DNA of 38,198 bases from Clostridiales bacterium (GCA_014799485.1 JAAVHY010000010.1:1-38198); one strand, 5' to 3'; numbered from the stretch's first letter, positions 1 through 8,877 are shown. A program made the numbers and translations. Notes: generated by a model from the sequence alone, not told the origin.

Positions 1-153
1 GCATCATCGACTCCGAAGGGCGGACCGTGGTCAAGCCCTTCTCCATCCGCAACAACTGTTCCGGGTACAACGCTCTGCTGGCGCGGATGAACAAGATCAC
101 GAACCGCAAGAGCGAGTTCGTCCTTGCCATGGAGGCCACTTCTCACTATTGGC
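1..153 (+). pseudogene. IS110-family transposase, N-terminal fragment
   Basis: The frame starting at base 3 reads IIDSEGRTVVKPFSIRN, then a G-x3-LL-x2-M segment and LAMEATSHYWL at about residues 38-48. This is the N-terminal DEDD-domain pattern of IS110-family transposases (D-S-x-G near the start, PF-x-I/V-x-N, MEAT/S-G/S-HYW). Homology stops at about base 153. The frame stays open to 404, but the following residues no longer look like IS110. The 5' end lies outside the window, so the fragment could be a truncated remnant or the edge of a copy cut by another insertion. The DEDD family inserts without target duplications, so no boundary repeat is expected. Assignment rests on motif memory only. 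Confidence 0.6.
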
Positions 154-942
154 TGCTTTCTTTTCGAACCCTCTGCTCTGTCCTTGTCTTGGGCATTTTG
201 CCGAACGCAAATGCACCGAAGTTTAGCTTGATGGCAAGGGAAAGGGCCGCGGGGAGACTGGACTTTCTACCCGCCTCCCAGCCCTTTTTCTGTGCCGATT
301 TCGAAATCTCGGAGCTAAAATTGTCCTCTGCGACAATGGCGCACAAATCCTCCAACACCGCGTTTCGGCTTCTTGGAGGTGTATGGATACTACCCAACCC
401 GTAGGCGGGGCACAAACTGCCTCACAGGGCCGACACGGGGGTCTCTGCTTGGGGTGTGGCTCGAGACGAGGTTTACGCTATTGGCAGAGATAATTCTGTC
501 GGAGAAATCATTGGCTACATTTCATTTCTCCGAAGCTTTTCGAGAACATCAGTTTTGGGCCAGAGACCTTCCACGGTAGTCCAGAGTATTGGAAATGTCT
601 TTTCTTTGTTGTTATTCGTCTTGATTATTTATTTCCTCTCCAAATTCTGGAGGGGTCCCCCAAAGTTTCTGCCTTTTGGGCCCCGCTCAATATTCTGTCA
701 GAGTTGCTCTATTCTAAATGCAGACACAGCACTTTCTGTCAAGAAAGGCGCGGCTTTCTTGTATGCTGTAATCGTCAGCCAGTTGCGCCGGTGGCCGGAA
801 ACCGGAGGTACGCCATAAACGAGAAGGAATCCATATTTCGCTCCCTTGTGGAAATGCTGGCAGAGGCCATCCATTTCTTTGAGTATAAATAAGTCCTTGA
901 GTTTTTCAATTCAACCAGCTAAACAATCATAATCTGTTTTGC
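154..942. other. No supportable gene; accessory-island spacer
   Basis: About 790 bases between the IS110 fragment and the end of the dynamin/LRAT operon. Open frames exist on both strands (for example 146-415 minus, 456-818 plus and 704-892 plus). None has a convincing ribosome binding site, a recognisable domain or a continuous protein-like pattern. No strong intrinsic terminator is visible just after the LRAT gene (893-942). The stretch most likely holds decayed mobile DNA. Confidence 0.5.
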
Positions 943-1809
943 TCAACTGCAAATGTATTTATTTGCATATTGCAAGAGGCGCGTGATCCATACATTTACC
1001 TGATGCGATTCCCGCACTCCCGTTTTGCACCAAAGCGCAAAATGCTCACAATTATTCGCAGCAAGATTGTAATTCTCCTCACCAAGCCTACTTTTGGCCC
1101 GAGCTATAGTTTCCTCGGGGGAGTATAAATGATACTCCGTTTCCCGGATTAGCCGGAAAAACGGGCCCTCCTGAGAGGAGCCGGGTGTGGCAACATTTCC
1201 CCGAAGTGTGCGCATGGTCGGATAACCAAGGTTGTCTGGAAAATCCAGGATATAAATACAAGTGGAGTCCAATCGGAACTCGGACAAAGGCGCTTCGTGA
1301 ATGGTGATCCGACCAGCAAAGTCTCCACTCTTCGCTGCATAGTGAATCACTTGATCCCCGCCGATATATACGGCAAAATGCTGATACAGGCCAGATTTTC
1401 TGCTAACCGCAAGAATATCACCAGGAATTAGACGGATTCCGTTAATATGCTCCGAATCTACCGGAAGAGCGCCTGCCGAGGCGGGCAAAGATTTCTTCTT
1501 CTGTACCAGGTGGTGCCGTTGCTGGGAAAGACCTTCAAGCAGTCTGTCCAAATGAGTTTGCGTATCCGGTGTCAGCATAGGCTTGACACGAATATATTCG
1601 AATTCTAATTTCCGCGTAGCCACATCCAATTTTGCTATTTGCTGAATCGTGGCTCTTGTTTTGACTCTCCTCGCATCCGCGTCTGCGATCAAATACTCGC
1701 GCTGGGCAGTCTGAACGGACTGAAGTGCTTCCTCGAACGCTTTATCCTTCGCGATTCCCAGCGCAAAGTCCAGAAGATACATCAAATCATTTGTCTCCAA
1801 ATGTGACAT
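943..1809 (-). CDS. LRAT/H-Rev107-type acyltransferase or phospholipase domain protein (operon-terminal candidate effector)
   Basis: 288 aa. Residues 1-115 are helical and charged, probably an interaction segment. Residues 122-265 form an LRAT-like domain of the NlpC/P60 superfamily: the entry motif RLIPGDILAV (126-135), the catalytic His144 in YQHFAVYIGG, the second His156 in VIHYA, and the nucleophile Cys254 in NNCEHFALWCKTG. The H...H...NCEHF order and spacing match the H-Rev107/PLAAT and plant NC-domain proteins, which form a thioester with Cys and act as phospholipase A1/A2 or acyltransferase. Here the lipid substrate is inferred, not shown. No signal peptide or strong transmembrane helix is seen, so it is probably cytosolic at the inner membrane face. 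It is the last gene of the dynamin operon. Its ATG overlaps the preceding stop (TGATG) behind AGGAG. An amidase or peptidase role of the same fold is the main alternative. Confidence 0.8.
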   Translation of the reverse strand: MSHLETNDLMYLLDFALGIAKDKAFEEALQSVQTAQREYLIADADARRVKTRATIQQIAKLDVATRKLEFEYIRVKPMLTPDTQTHLDRLLEGLSQQRHHLVQKKKSLPASAGALPVDSEHINGIRLIPGDILAVSRKSGLYQHFAVYIGGDQVIHYAAKSGDFAGRITIHEAPLSEFRLDSTCIYILDFPDNLGYPTMRTLRGNVATPGSSQEGPFFRLIRETEYHLYSPEETIARAKSRLGEENYNLAANNCEHFALWCKTGVRESHQVNVWITRLLQYANKYICS

Positions 1810-2222
1810 CAGAATTCTCCTATCCGATCCAGCACGTCGGAAACAATCTTGGAAAACGCTTCGCTGCTTAGCTTGTCCTGTCCACAGCGATAGTAGTCCT
1901 GCATCATGCGGCGAATTACCTCTACCTTTTGAACAGTTCTGTCTGTTTCCGCCTCAATCTTCGACACATAAGCCTTGGCCTCCTCCGCCAACATCAGTCG
2001 CTGCTCACGCAGTTGGGCAACGCAGATGTCGGCCTGGACCTTCATTTGCTGAATTTCCGTAATGGCACATGCCGCATCCAGAATGCGGCCGAAGTGATCT
2101 GCCGCCACGCCGGCCAGCTTATCGACCCCTGGTGAGATGATTGCCGGACCCGGAGCCTGCGGCTGCAGCGATGGCACGGCCCTCGTGCTGGGAACAAGTT
2201 CAAAATCATTGTTTTCATTCAT
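1809..2222 (-). CDS. Small coiled-coil protein of the dynamin operon, unknown function
   Basis: 137 aa, family not recognised. Residues 1-35 are low-complexity and rich in Pro, Ala and Ser. From about residue 40 to the end the protein is strongly helical with long charged heptad-like stretches (around AQLREQRLMLAEEAKAYV and IEAETDRTVQKVEVIRRMM), typical of a coiled-coil adaptor. No catalytic motif, signal peptide or membrane helix is seen. The start codon ATG (2222) overlaps the stop of GTPase C by 8 bases (ATGAATGA), and its own stop overlaps the ATG of the LRAT gene. Translation should therefore be coupled on both sides. Because it lies between GTPase C and the LRAT protein, a role as linker or regulator of the LRAT enzyme is a reasonable guess and nothing more. 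Confidence 0.6.
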   Translation of the reverse strand: MNENNDFELVPSTRAVPSLQPQAPGPAIISPGVDKLAGVAADHFGRILDAACAITEIQQMKVQADICVAQLREQRLMLAEEAKAYVSKIEAETDRTVQKVEVIRRMMQDYYRCGQDKLSSEAFSKIVSDVLDRIGEF

Positions 2223-4017
2223 CTTGACACAACTCCTTTTCTATCGCGGTTAACGATTCCATCAAATCCTGAAGCGCGGCAATATCCTCCCCTGGCTCTT
2301 GATCCACGGCGTATGCCTCGATCAGCGTTTCCTTCACGCTGTTAATCGTTTCAATGTTTTCCACTTTCAATTTATCGAGATCAGTCAAGATTAGCTGATT
2401 TGCCTCAGTTTCCCACTTTTTTAGTCCATTTTTGATCTTGGCCTCCAGAATTGGCTTCCAGGTGGCGCCATCCAGTCCCATTGCGGCCACCTCAATCACG
2501 CCAGCAGTCGCCGCACCCAAGGTTTTCACCGAGGTGAGGCCCACCTTGGACATAAAATGTTTGAGCGCATTGTGGGTAGGCGACGAAAACGTATGGCCGA
2601 ACAGCCCCCCGATTTGTTTCAGCGCATGAGATGCCGCGTTAGCTATACCGGCGCCTGCGCCTCCCCGGCCGCCGTATTTCAGAAAGTACTGTATCAGACC
2701 TCCGTTCAGCAGCTTTTCCGCAAGGCCCTTGGCCACACCTGCCCCCGCTTTTACTGTGCTGGAGAAATGCAGCTGGATATCCCGTTCAAACTTGATGACT
2801 GCGGTATTCAGATAGTCGTCAACCTTTTTGTCCAGATCATTTAGCTCCACCGTCAAATAATGCTGAATATCCTCGGATTTTTTCCGTGCCCAGAATGGAA
2901 GGAGATGGGAATTGGTATAAGCAATTGTTTCTTCTTTGCTGGTGACGCCCTGTTTCGCAATCTCAGAGCATACCTCAGCTTCCATTTCCTTTCTGTTGCT
3001 GTGAATCAGGCCGGGCAGCTGTTGCCTAATTTTTTGGAAACCTGGCAGCACAATTTCATCAATCGCATTCTGGAACCTGTTTTGCAGTTCCTCTATCTCC
3101 TGACGCATAAACTGGGCGCTTTCCGCATCCATCTGGGCGTTGCGGGTCCGCCGCTCCAATTCAGCGCGCACCAGAACCGCCAAATTCTGCAGATGCGCCA
3201 AGAATGCAGTGTACAGTTCTTTCTGCCGTTTTTCGCTCCGAAGTCCGCTGATGAGGTGCGTTCGCAGCCGGTCCAGTTCCGGGGTGGAAATTATTCCCTC
3301 TTGAACCGGCGTGGATGGGATGATAAACAGCGGGAGATCAGGAATCGTCAAAAGTGCGGCAGCATGGCGCTTGATTTCTTTGACGCGCCTGTCGTCTGCC
3401 CCCGCCCCGGCAGGAGCCCGGTTGATCACGAGGCAGAACGGGATGCCGGGCCGGGACAGGGCCATTAGCATCCGCAGAAACTCGTGATCGCTCTGCTGGA
3501 TGCCAGTGCGGTAATTGACCAAATAGGCCACCGAATCGCAGCTGGGCAGAAACTCCTCCAGGACCTCCTCGTGCTCGGCAATCAGCGAACCATAGCCGGG
3601 AGTGTCAAACAGCTGCACACCGACCGCATCCAAGTCATCGGAGGGAAGGGTAGCCCGAAGCCTTGCAACCTCGGCATCCGGAGTAATGGAAAGCTGGCGA
3701 AACTGCTCTAAGGTCAACGTTTCCATGGTGGCATTGCGGTTAATCACCGCGTAAAACGGGGCATCGGTTTCCCGGTCCAGGAACACCTCCGTAATGGCGC
3801 CCGTGGAGGGAAGGCTGCTTACCGGGAGGATGTTCTGCCGGATTATACTGTTGAGAACAGTGGATTTTCCGCAGCAGGACTCTCCCAGCAGCACCACATA
3901 GCCGTCCGGCTGATAGATCCGCTGCCGCAAAAAGAGGGCGGGCTGAATCAACGCATCATTCCCCAACTGCCTGGCAATCCCGCAGAGTTGGTCCACATAG
4001 ACCTTCAAATTGATCAT
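2215..4017 (-). CDS. Dynamin-like GTPase C
   Basis: 600 aa from ATG 4017, preceded by GGAAGGG six bases upstream. An upstream in-frame TTG at 4032 is less likely. The G1 P-loop GESCCGKS is at residues 45-52, the G2 region LPSTGAITEV at about 69-78 and G3 DTPG at 138-141. The usual N/TKxD of G4 is replaced by a divergent NRAP in the expected strand (CLVINRAP). After the G domain comes a long helical stalk-like region with heptads, then a Gly/Ala-rich hydrophobic stretch (about residues 425-520) that could act as a membrane-binding paddle, then more helices. This is the bacterial dynamin-like layout (G domain, bundle, tip), and the length fits the family. It starts 2 bases after the GTPase B stop. 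The protein likely binds or remodels membrane together with GTPases A and B. The degenerate G4 leaves nucleotide preference open. Confidence 0.8.
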   Translation of the reverse strand: MINLKVYVDQLCGIARQLGNDALIQPALFLRQRIYQPDGYVVLLGESCCGKSTVLNSIIRQNILPVSSLPSTGAITEVFLDRETDAPFYAVINRNATMETLTLEQFRQLSITPDAEVARLRATLPSDDLDAVGVQLFDTPGYGSLIAEHEEVLEEFLPSCDSVAYLVNYRTGIQQSDHEFLRMLMALSRPGIPFCLVINRAPAGAGADDRRVKEIKRHAAALLTIPDLPLFIIPSTPVQEGIISTPELDRLRTHLISGLRSEKRQKELYTAFLAHLQNLAVLVRAELERRTRNAQMDAESAQFMRQEIEELQNRFQNAIDEIVLPGFQKIRQQLPGLIHSNRKEMEAEVCSEIAKQGVTSKEETIAYTNSHLLPFWARKKSEDIQHYLTVELNDLDKKVDDYLNTAVIKFERDIQLHFSSTVKAGAGVAKGLAEKLLNGGLIQYFLKYGGRGGAGAGIANAASHALKQIGGLFGHTFSSPTHNALKHFMSKVGLTSVKTLGAATAGVIEVAAMGLDGATWKPILEAKIKNGLKKWETEANQLILTDLDKLKVENIETINSVKETLIEAYAVDQEPGEDIAALQDLMESLTAIEKELCQDE

Positions 4018-4019
4018 AT

Positions 4020-5810
4020 TCAACCCTTCCAATTCTCTAAATACTGTTTATCATCCTTCAACTCCTCCAGCTTCAGGCCGAATTCCATGCCCTGCGCTTG
4101 GAACTGCCGAATGCGGTCCTCCATGACCGTGAGCTGCTCCCGACGGGTGTTGGCATATTCACTCAACTGGCTGGAGACATTCCGGGAAAACTCAGCGTAG
4201 GAGTCCCTGATTGTTTTTTCAAGCTCGTCCTTGAAATGCTGAATATGTGGTTCCAGTTCGCGCTTTGTTTCCCGGCCCCGGGATTGGGTTACGCCTCGCC
4301 GGGCAGCACCCCCAAGCCAGCTGCCGACCATGGCAATGGCAACCCCAGCCGCGATCCCAACTGGTCCGGCGATTGACAATCCGCCAAGCGCAATACCCTC
4401 AAGGGCAATCGTAATGGCGCCTCCGGCAGCAAATCCTCCAATTCCAGAACCAATCTTGACCACAGCGTCCATTCCTTTTTCCCATTTGAACGCCTGCGTT
4501 TTGTTGAATGCGCTTGCGCTGGGGGAATTCATGTTTTCCCGATTCAGGATTACGCTGAGCACCTCAAATTTACGGCTCAATTCCTCCCATAACTCAGAGA
4601 ATTTCTCATACACCTCATCCAATGCGTCACTTCCGTACTGAACCTGATAATCGGTAAACGCGTTAGAAAGTTTTTCGCCATCTACTATACCCTGATCGAT
4701 CAGATAAAACAGCTCTGTGCGCAACAGCTCCGAATATTTTCGAGATAGATCTCCAGCAAAATTGCGCACCTTGCGTTTATCGGTGCTGAGCTGATGTTGA
4801 ATCTCCTCCACAAGTGTATCAATTTCCAGGTTATTTTGTTGAAATGCGTTCCGTTCCGCCTCCATCTGTGCCATAATCTGCTCCCCGGACATCTGTGCCA
4901 TTTGCGTGAGAGCCTCGATGCGAGCAGCGGTAACGGCAACAACGCTCTGCACCCGATCCTGGAACGCTTTGTCTCGTTCTTCCTGATAGTGCTCTGCGAA
5001 AGAGGTCAATACCTCGAAAAGTCCGCGAATTTTGGAGTGCGCGATCAGGGTCTCGTCCTTTTCAAACGCCCCCCTCGCTGCAGCATAGGCATTGACCGGG
5101 ATAATGGGGTGCACCATGGGCACGTTGATTTTTTTTGCAATATCCGACAGTATTTTCGTGTTGTGTTCCAAGCCGTCCTGGGCATCCGATTCCGAATTAT
5201 CGTCCCAAACATTCTGAACAAAGTAGGCAGAGTTGAAGGTGCGCCATACGGTTTCGATAAAAGACGCGTCTGATTTCAGAATCGGTGGAGAGGTTGGAAT
5301 GATAAACACAGCTGCGCTGAGATTCTGGATATAATGATTCGTGGTTTCCTCATTTGCCGCTGTAAGGCTTCCAACACCCGGCAGATCTACAATCACCAGC
5401 CCTGTTTTTAGCACGGGGAGTGTACGATACATCACGATGTGGGAAACCCGCTTTTCGTTGCCGGGATTGAAATTGTTATCCACATACTTACTCAGCTCCT
5501 GCTTTGTATGAACGGTCAAATTGGGCTTGTCCTCATGAAAATATACTTCCCCGCCAGGAACCTCTCCATATCGGATTTCCACCGGGACGCAGGTTGTCTC
5601 ATCCGCCTCATTGGGCAAAATGTCCTCCTGCAGGATTGCGTTGATGAGGGTGCTCTTTCCCTCGCCCTGCTTGCCCAAGATTGGGACAATCATATCCGAA
5701 ACGCGGCTTTTCCGTTCAATATCCAAAAGTAGCTGGGCATAATTCTGATCAGCCGGACTGTATTGCTCCAAAAGCTGAAGCAACCGGGGATTGTCACTGA
5801 GCGGTTTCAT
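4020..5810 (-). CDS. Dynamin-like GTPase B with hydrophobic hairpin
   Basis: 596 aa. G1 GKQGEGKS lies at 46-53, followed by TLINAIL, as usual for dynamin-family P-loops. The G2 region has DETTCVP (70-76), with the tandem Thr pair common in dynamins. G3 is DLPG at 142-145. A possible G4 is NVWDD near 199-203, lacking the usual Lys. Residues about 280-445 are mostly coiled-coil or helical-bundle. Residues about 450-503 are a long Gly/Ala-rich hydrophobic stretch able to form a membrane-inserting hairpin. The last 90 residues are charged helix. The layout resembles bacterial dynamin-like proteins such as BDLP and LeoA. The start ATG overlaps the end of the upstream coiled-coil gene by 17 bases. 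Its distinct hairpin suggests this is the membrane-anchoring member of the three GTPases (inference). Confidence 0.85.
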   Translation of the reverse strand: MKPLSDNPRLLQLLEQYSPADQNYAQLLLDIERKSRVSDMIVPILGKQGEGKSTLINAILQEDILPNEADETTCVPVEIRYGEVPGGEVYFHEDKPNLTVHTKQELSKYVDNNFNPGNEKRVSHIVMYRTLPVLKTGLVIVDLPGVGSLTAANEETTNHYIQNLSAAVFIIPTSPPILKSDASFIETVWRTFNSAYFVQNVWDDNSESDAQDGLEHNTKILSDIAKKINVPMVHPIIPVNAYAAARGAFEKDETLIAHSKIRGLFEVLTSFAEHYQEERDKAFQDRVQSVVAVTAARIEALTQMAQMSGEQIMAQMEAERNAFQQNNLEIDTLVEEIQHQLSTDKRKVRNFAGDLSRKYSELLRTELFYLIDQGIVDGEKLSNAFTDYQVQYGSDALDEVYEKFSELWEELSRKFEVLSVILNRENMNSPSASAFNKTQAFKWEKGMDAVVKIGSGIGGFAAGGAITIALEGIALGGLSIAGPVGIAAGVAIAMVGSWLGGAARRGVTQSRGRETKRELEPHIQHFKDELEKTIRDSYAEFSRNVSSQLSEYANTRREQLTVMEDRIRQFQAQGMEFGLKLEELKDDKQYLENWKG

Positions 5811-6444
5811 ACTGTATAGCCCCCATTCCTCTAAAAAAGCGCTTATAGCCAGGCAGACTTAAATATGCAGTAATCGCAGTCAGCATTGCTTGATTTTTTG
5901 CTGCGGTGTTGGCCGCGCTGGATGACGAGGAAATTAGGCCATCTAACCGCCCTGTCAAATCCGATGCCAGTTCCATCAATTGATCGGACAGCTCTTGGAG
6001 ACTACGCAGCCGATCAGCTCCGGATTGCTCCATCTGCTCCAGGATCTGCCTCGCAAACTGCTCTTGTATCTTCCTCTGCGTATCCATCACGGTATGCTGC
6101 GCTGTCTGGATTGTCTGACCCAGTCCCGTGACCTGTTCTTTCATCCCTGCCATTTCACCCATTCCCTGCTGAACCTGTTTGTGCTCCGCGTCCACCGCTG
6201 TTTTCAAATCCTTAACCTGCTGGGCTGTTGCCGCCTTTTGCTGTTCCCTCCGCAATTCAGACAGCTGCCTGGTGAATTCGTCCGCCTGATCGGCCGTAGC
6301 CAAGTCTTCACAGGCACCTTTCACTCCTTCAATCAGCCTCCGAAGATCACGCTGACCGTCCTCCAGCGCGGAGATTGTATCCTCAATGCTCTCTTGCAGC
6401 TTGTGAATCAATATCTCGGTCGTGTTATCTACTTCAAACACCAT
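5794..6444 (-). CDS. Coiled-coil protein of the dynamin operon, unknown function
   Basis: 216 aa from ATG 6444, chosen because AAGGGG lies 8 bases upstream. A GTG at 6453 is too close to that site. Almost the whole chain (residues about 10-175) is predicted coiled coil, with repeated E/Q/K-rich heptads, and the C-terminus (YLSLPGYKRFFRGMGAIQYE) is short and aromatic. No membrane helix, enzyme motif or signal peptide is seen. The gene lies between GTPases A and B, 12 bases after the A stop, and overlaps the B start by 17 bases. Coiled-coil partners are common beside paired bacterial dynamins, where they may bridge heteromers. This is inference from position. The protein is not recognised by sequence. 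Confidence 0.6.
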   Translation of the reverse strand: MVFEVDNTTEILIHKLQESIEDTISALEDGQRDLRRLIEGVKGACEDLATADQADEFTRQLSELRREQQKAATAQQVKDLKTAVDAEHKQVQQGMGEMAGMKEQVTGLGQTIQTAQHTVMDTQRKIQEQFARQILEQMEQSGADRLRSLQELSDQLMELASDLTGRLDGLISSSSSAANTAAKNQAMLTAITAYLSLPGYKRFFRGMGAIQYETAQ

Positions 6445-6456
6445 GATTGTCACCCC

Positions 6457-8877
6457 TTATCTATCAAGATTCCTCAAATACACAGATCGAAGCATTGTGC
6501 CTAAAAGCGACTCTAATTCCTCTGAAGTGTAAACCTGGTATGTATTTTGAATCTCATAAATCAGCCGCTCCGGCGTGCGCCGCAGCAATGGGTCCATCTG
6601 ATATTTCAAAAATGCCAGATTATAAAGAGGATTTTCATGTATAATATAAATCATGCTCCGGCAGGGAACTGGTACTTGGAGCGTAAGCTCTCCCATTTGT
6701 GTGAGACCTTCCGAGGTGCGGCTACCTACCATCAGTTCCTGAAAGTCCTGAACGACCCAGACCACAAAGTCGCTTTTGTTCAGGCAGTCGCTCAATTTCA
6801 AAGCTGCAATCTGTTTCAGTGCTGAACCGAATTGAACGGTATTGACTAAAACAAAAACGCATCTTTTCTCCCGCGTTGGGAAGAACAATTGACCAGTCGG
6901 GGTAAATATGATTTGTGCATCCTTAATCCCGGTTTGGTGGAGAAATTCATTCTTGCTCCCTTCATCCCAGCTGATCACGACTGGCCTGTGCCTGGAGCAA
7001 CCAACTGCTTGAATAAATTTCCTGGCAATTTCCCAGTGCTGAATCCGAAGTGCCTCACGGGATATCCCCAGAACAGAGCCGACGTATGAATTGACCTCGA
7101 TTTTCTTTGAGGTGAGCACAGGAGTTCTCTCTATAGCATTGACATCATACTTGGGATTTGGCATATCTTTTTCAATCTTTTGCATGAGCCGGGTCAGTGC
7201 CTGATAAAGTTTTGAAAAAGATTCTACCTCCACAACGGCCTCCTGCCGCTTGTGATAGCTCTCCTCCTCAGCAGATATCTCTTTCTGAATCAGCTCTATC
7301 GACCGGCTGAAACTCTTTTTACTCCAGTCTTGCATCGTTAAGTTATAGCGGTTATAGGCGTCTTTTAGCCGATCACAAATCTTTTTCTTTGTCGTTTCTA
7401 CGTCCGTTACAACCTTTTCACGCGACTCATATTCGTAACCCCAGTCTGTATCAAAAAGGCTGCCAAAAAACCTGGCGATTCCGTTACCAATTCCGCTTTT
7501 CTTGACTCTGACCTGCTCGGTTTCCGTCTTTTTCTCTAAATTAATCTCACGGAAGGAATGGAGAGCACTGGAGCATAACAAATCTCGGCTTGGGATGTTA
7601 AGCTTGCCAGCGGCCTCAATCACAAATTGATTGTACTCGGAAATCAGATTGGACAACTGCGTTTCAAATTGTTTGACGGCTTCATTGGCGTTCCTCAGGC
7701 CCGCTTCTAAATCTGGAAGCATAATGGTTCTGGAACGGCAATCCGTTTCCACGCCAATTGCGACACAAATCTGTTTGCTTGCCGTTATGTAGTCCTTCAT
7801 AATTTTCTGATACCGCTCTGCAAATTTTTTCTTGTTTTTATTCGTCTGCGTTTTCAATAATTGAAGCGGGAAGCTTGTCTCCGCCCTTCCCGCTGGCTTG
7901 TCGATTTTTTCCTTTAGGGAATCGGCGACATTGTGCATCTGGCCGATAATCCCCAGCAAGCGTTGCTGCTCGATACGGGGCCGCTGCGTTTCCAAAATAT
8001 CGGAGACCGACTTCACAAATGTCTCATAATTTGACTGTATATAGTGAACCTGTCGCACATTGTTTTTGTCCTTTTGCGCAGGACAAGCCCGCCATTGCTT
8101 GGCATATTCGGCAGAAATCTGAATGATCTGTGCAGAGCCCTTATCCACAATATCAGATTCATCGACAATTCGCTGAACACGTTTCCGATGGTCCAGGGCG
8201 ACCTGCTCACTGGTTTTATCTCCGCTGGGGCTGGGCCGAACCGCATCAAGCATATTCTGGACAATGATAATCGGGCAGCGATATCTTGCTACAGTGTTCA
8301 GAATTTCCTTGGTTTTTCTGTCGCTGTTGGTTTTCATTGTCGTAACGTAAATACAGGCGTCAATGGTAGGAACGAGGCTTTCCAACGTAAGTTTTTCGTG
8401 CGATTCCAGTCCAAACGCATCGAGGCCGGGGCTGTCAACCAGCAAAACATCTTTTCCCAAATCAAACTGCGGTGATGTCAGTTCGATACTGAGCACACCT
8501 TTTTTGTTTTGGGGATTGTATCGCTCATCGCTGAATTGCATCAGCTTTTCGCGGGAAAACTGTGTTCCGCTCAGCTTTTTCTTTGACCCGTTTTCGAAGC
8601 GGATAATGATTTCCGGAGCTTCGCCATAAGAACAACAGACCAACTGGCCTGAAGAGGGGGCAACTGCACTGGAGAGGATATCCTCCCCCAAAATCGCATT
8701 GATTAGCGTGGATTTTCCACTGCTTGTCACGCCTATGACGCCGACCCTGATTCGATCAGATGCCCAATCCTGTGCTCTGTTGCGAATCCAATTCAACTCC
8801 CGGCCACAATAATTTATAGTATATTGATCCTGACGAACCACAGTTTGAAATTCACGTAATGCCTCCAGACTATTCAC
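6457..8877 (-). CDS. Dynamin-like GTPase A with extra C-terminal domain
   Basis: 806 aa from GTG 8877, with AGGAT about 10 bases upstream. G1 GVTSSGKS is at 49-56 followed by TLINAILGEDIL. The G2 Thr pair is replaced by Ser (APSSGQLV, 73-80). G3 DSPG is at 148-151. The G4-like NMLD at 208-211 lacks the consensus Lys. Residues about 300-600 are helical stalk, with a short amphipathic FFGSLF element near 455-475. From about residue 615 a further globular alpha/beta domain follows, with hydrophobic strands (FVLVNTV, FVVWVVQ, MIYIIHE) in G-domain-like order but with no P-loop. It may be a degenerate second GTPase domain. At 806 aa it is longer than most bacterial dynamin-like proteins (500-700 aa). 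It is the first gene of the operon, 51 bases from the promoter. Confidence 0.85.
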   Translation of the reverse strand: MNSLEALREFQTVVRQDQYTINYCGRELNWIRNRAQDWASDRIRVGVIGVTSSGKSTLINAILGEDILSSAVAPSSGQLVCCSYGEAPEIIIRFENGSKKKLSGTQFSREKLMQFSDERYNPQNKKGVLSIELTSPQFDLGKDVLLVDSPGLDAFGLESHEKLTLESLVPTIDACIYVTTMKTNSDRKTKEILNTVARYRCPIIIVQNMLDAVRPSPSGDKTSEQVALDHRKRVQRIVDESDIVDKGSAQIIQISAEYAKQWRACPAQKDKNNVRQVHYIQSNYETFVKSVSDILETQRPRIEQQRLLGIIGQMHNVADSLKEKIDKPAGRAETSFPLQLLKTQTNKNKKKFAERYQKIMKDYITASKQICVAIGVETDCRSRTIMLPDLEAGLRNANEAVKQFETQLSNLISEYNQFVIEAAGKLNIPSRDLLCSSALHSFREINLEKKTETEQVRVKKSGIGNGIARFFGSLFDTDWGYEYESREKVVTDVETTKKKICDRLKDAYNRYNLTMQDWSKKSFSRSIELIQKEISAEEESYHKRQEAVVEVESFSKLYQALTRLMQKIEKDMPNPKYDVNAIERTPVLTSKKIEVNSYVGSVLGISREALRIQHWEIARKFIQAVGCSRHRPVVISWDEGSKNEFLHQTGIKDAQIIFTPTGQLFFPTREKRCVFVLVNTVQFGSALKQIAALKLSDCLNKSDFVVWVVQDFQELMVGSRTSEGLTQMGELTLQVPVPCRSMIYIIHENPLYNLAFLKYQMDPLLRRTPERLIYEIQNTYQVYTSEELESLLGTMLRSVYLRNLDR

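Noticed and set aside
456..818. Plus-strand open frame with a hydrophobic segment
   Set aside because: No RBS and no recognisable domain. It lies in a stretch of mobile debris.
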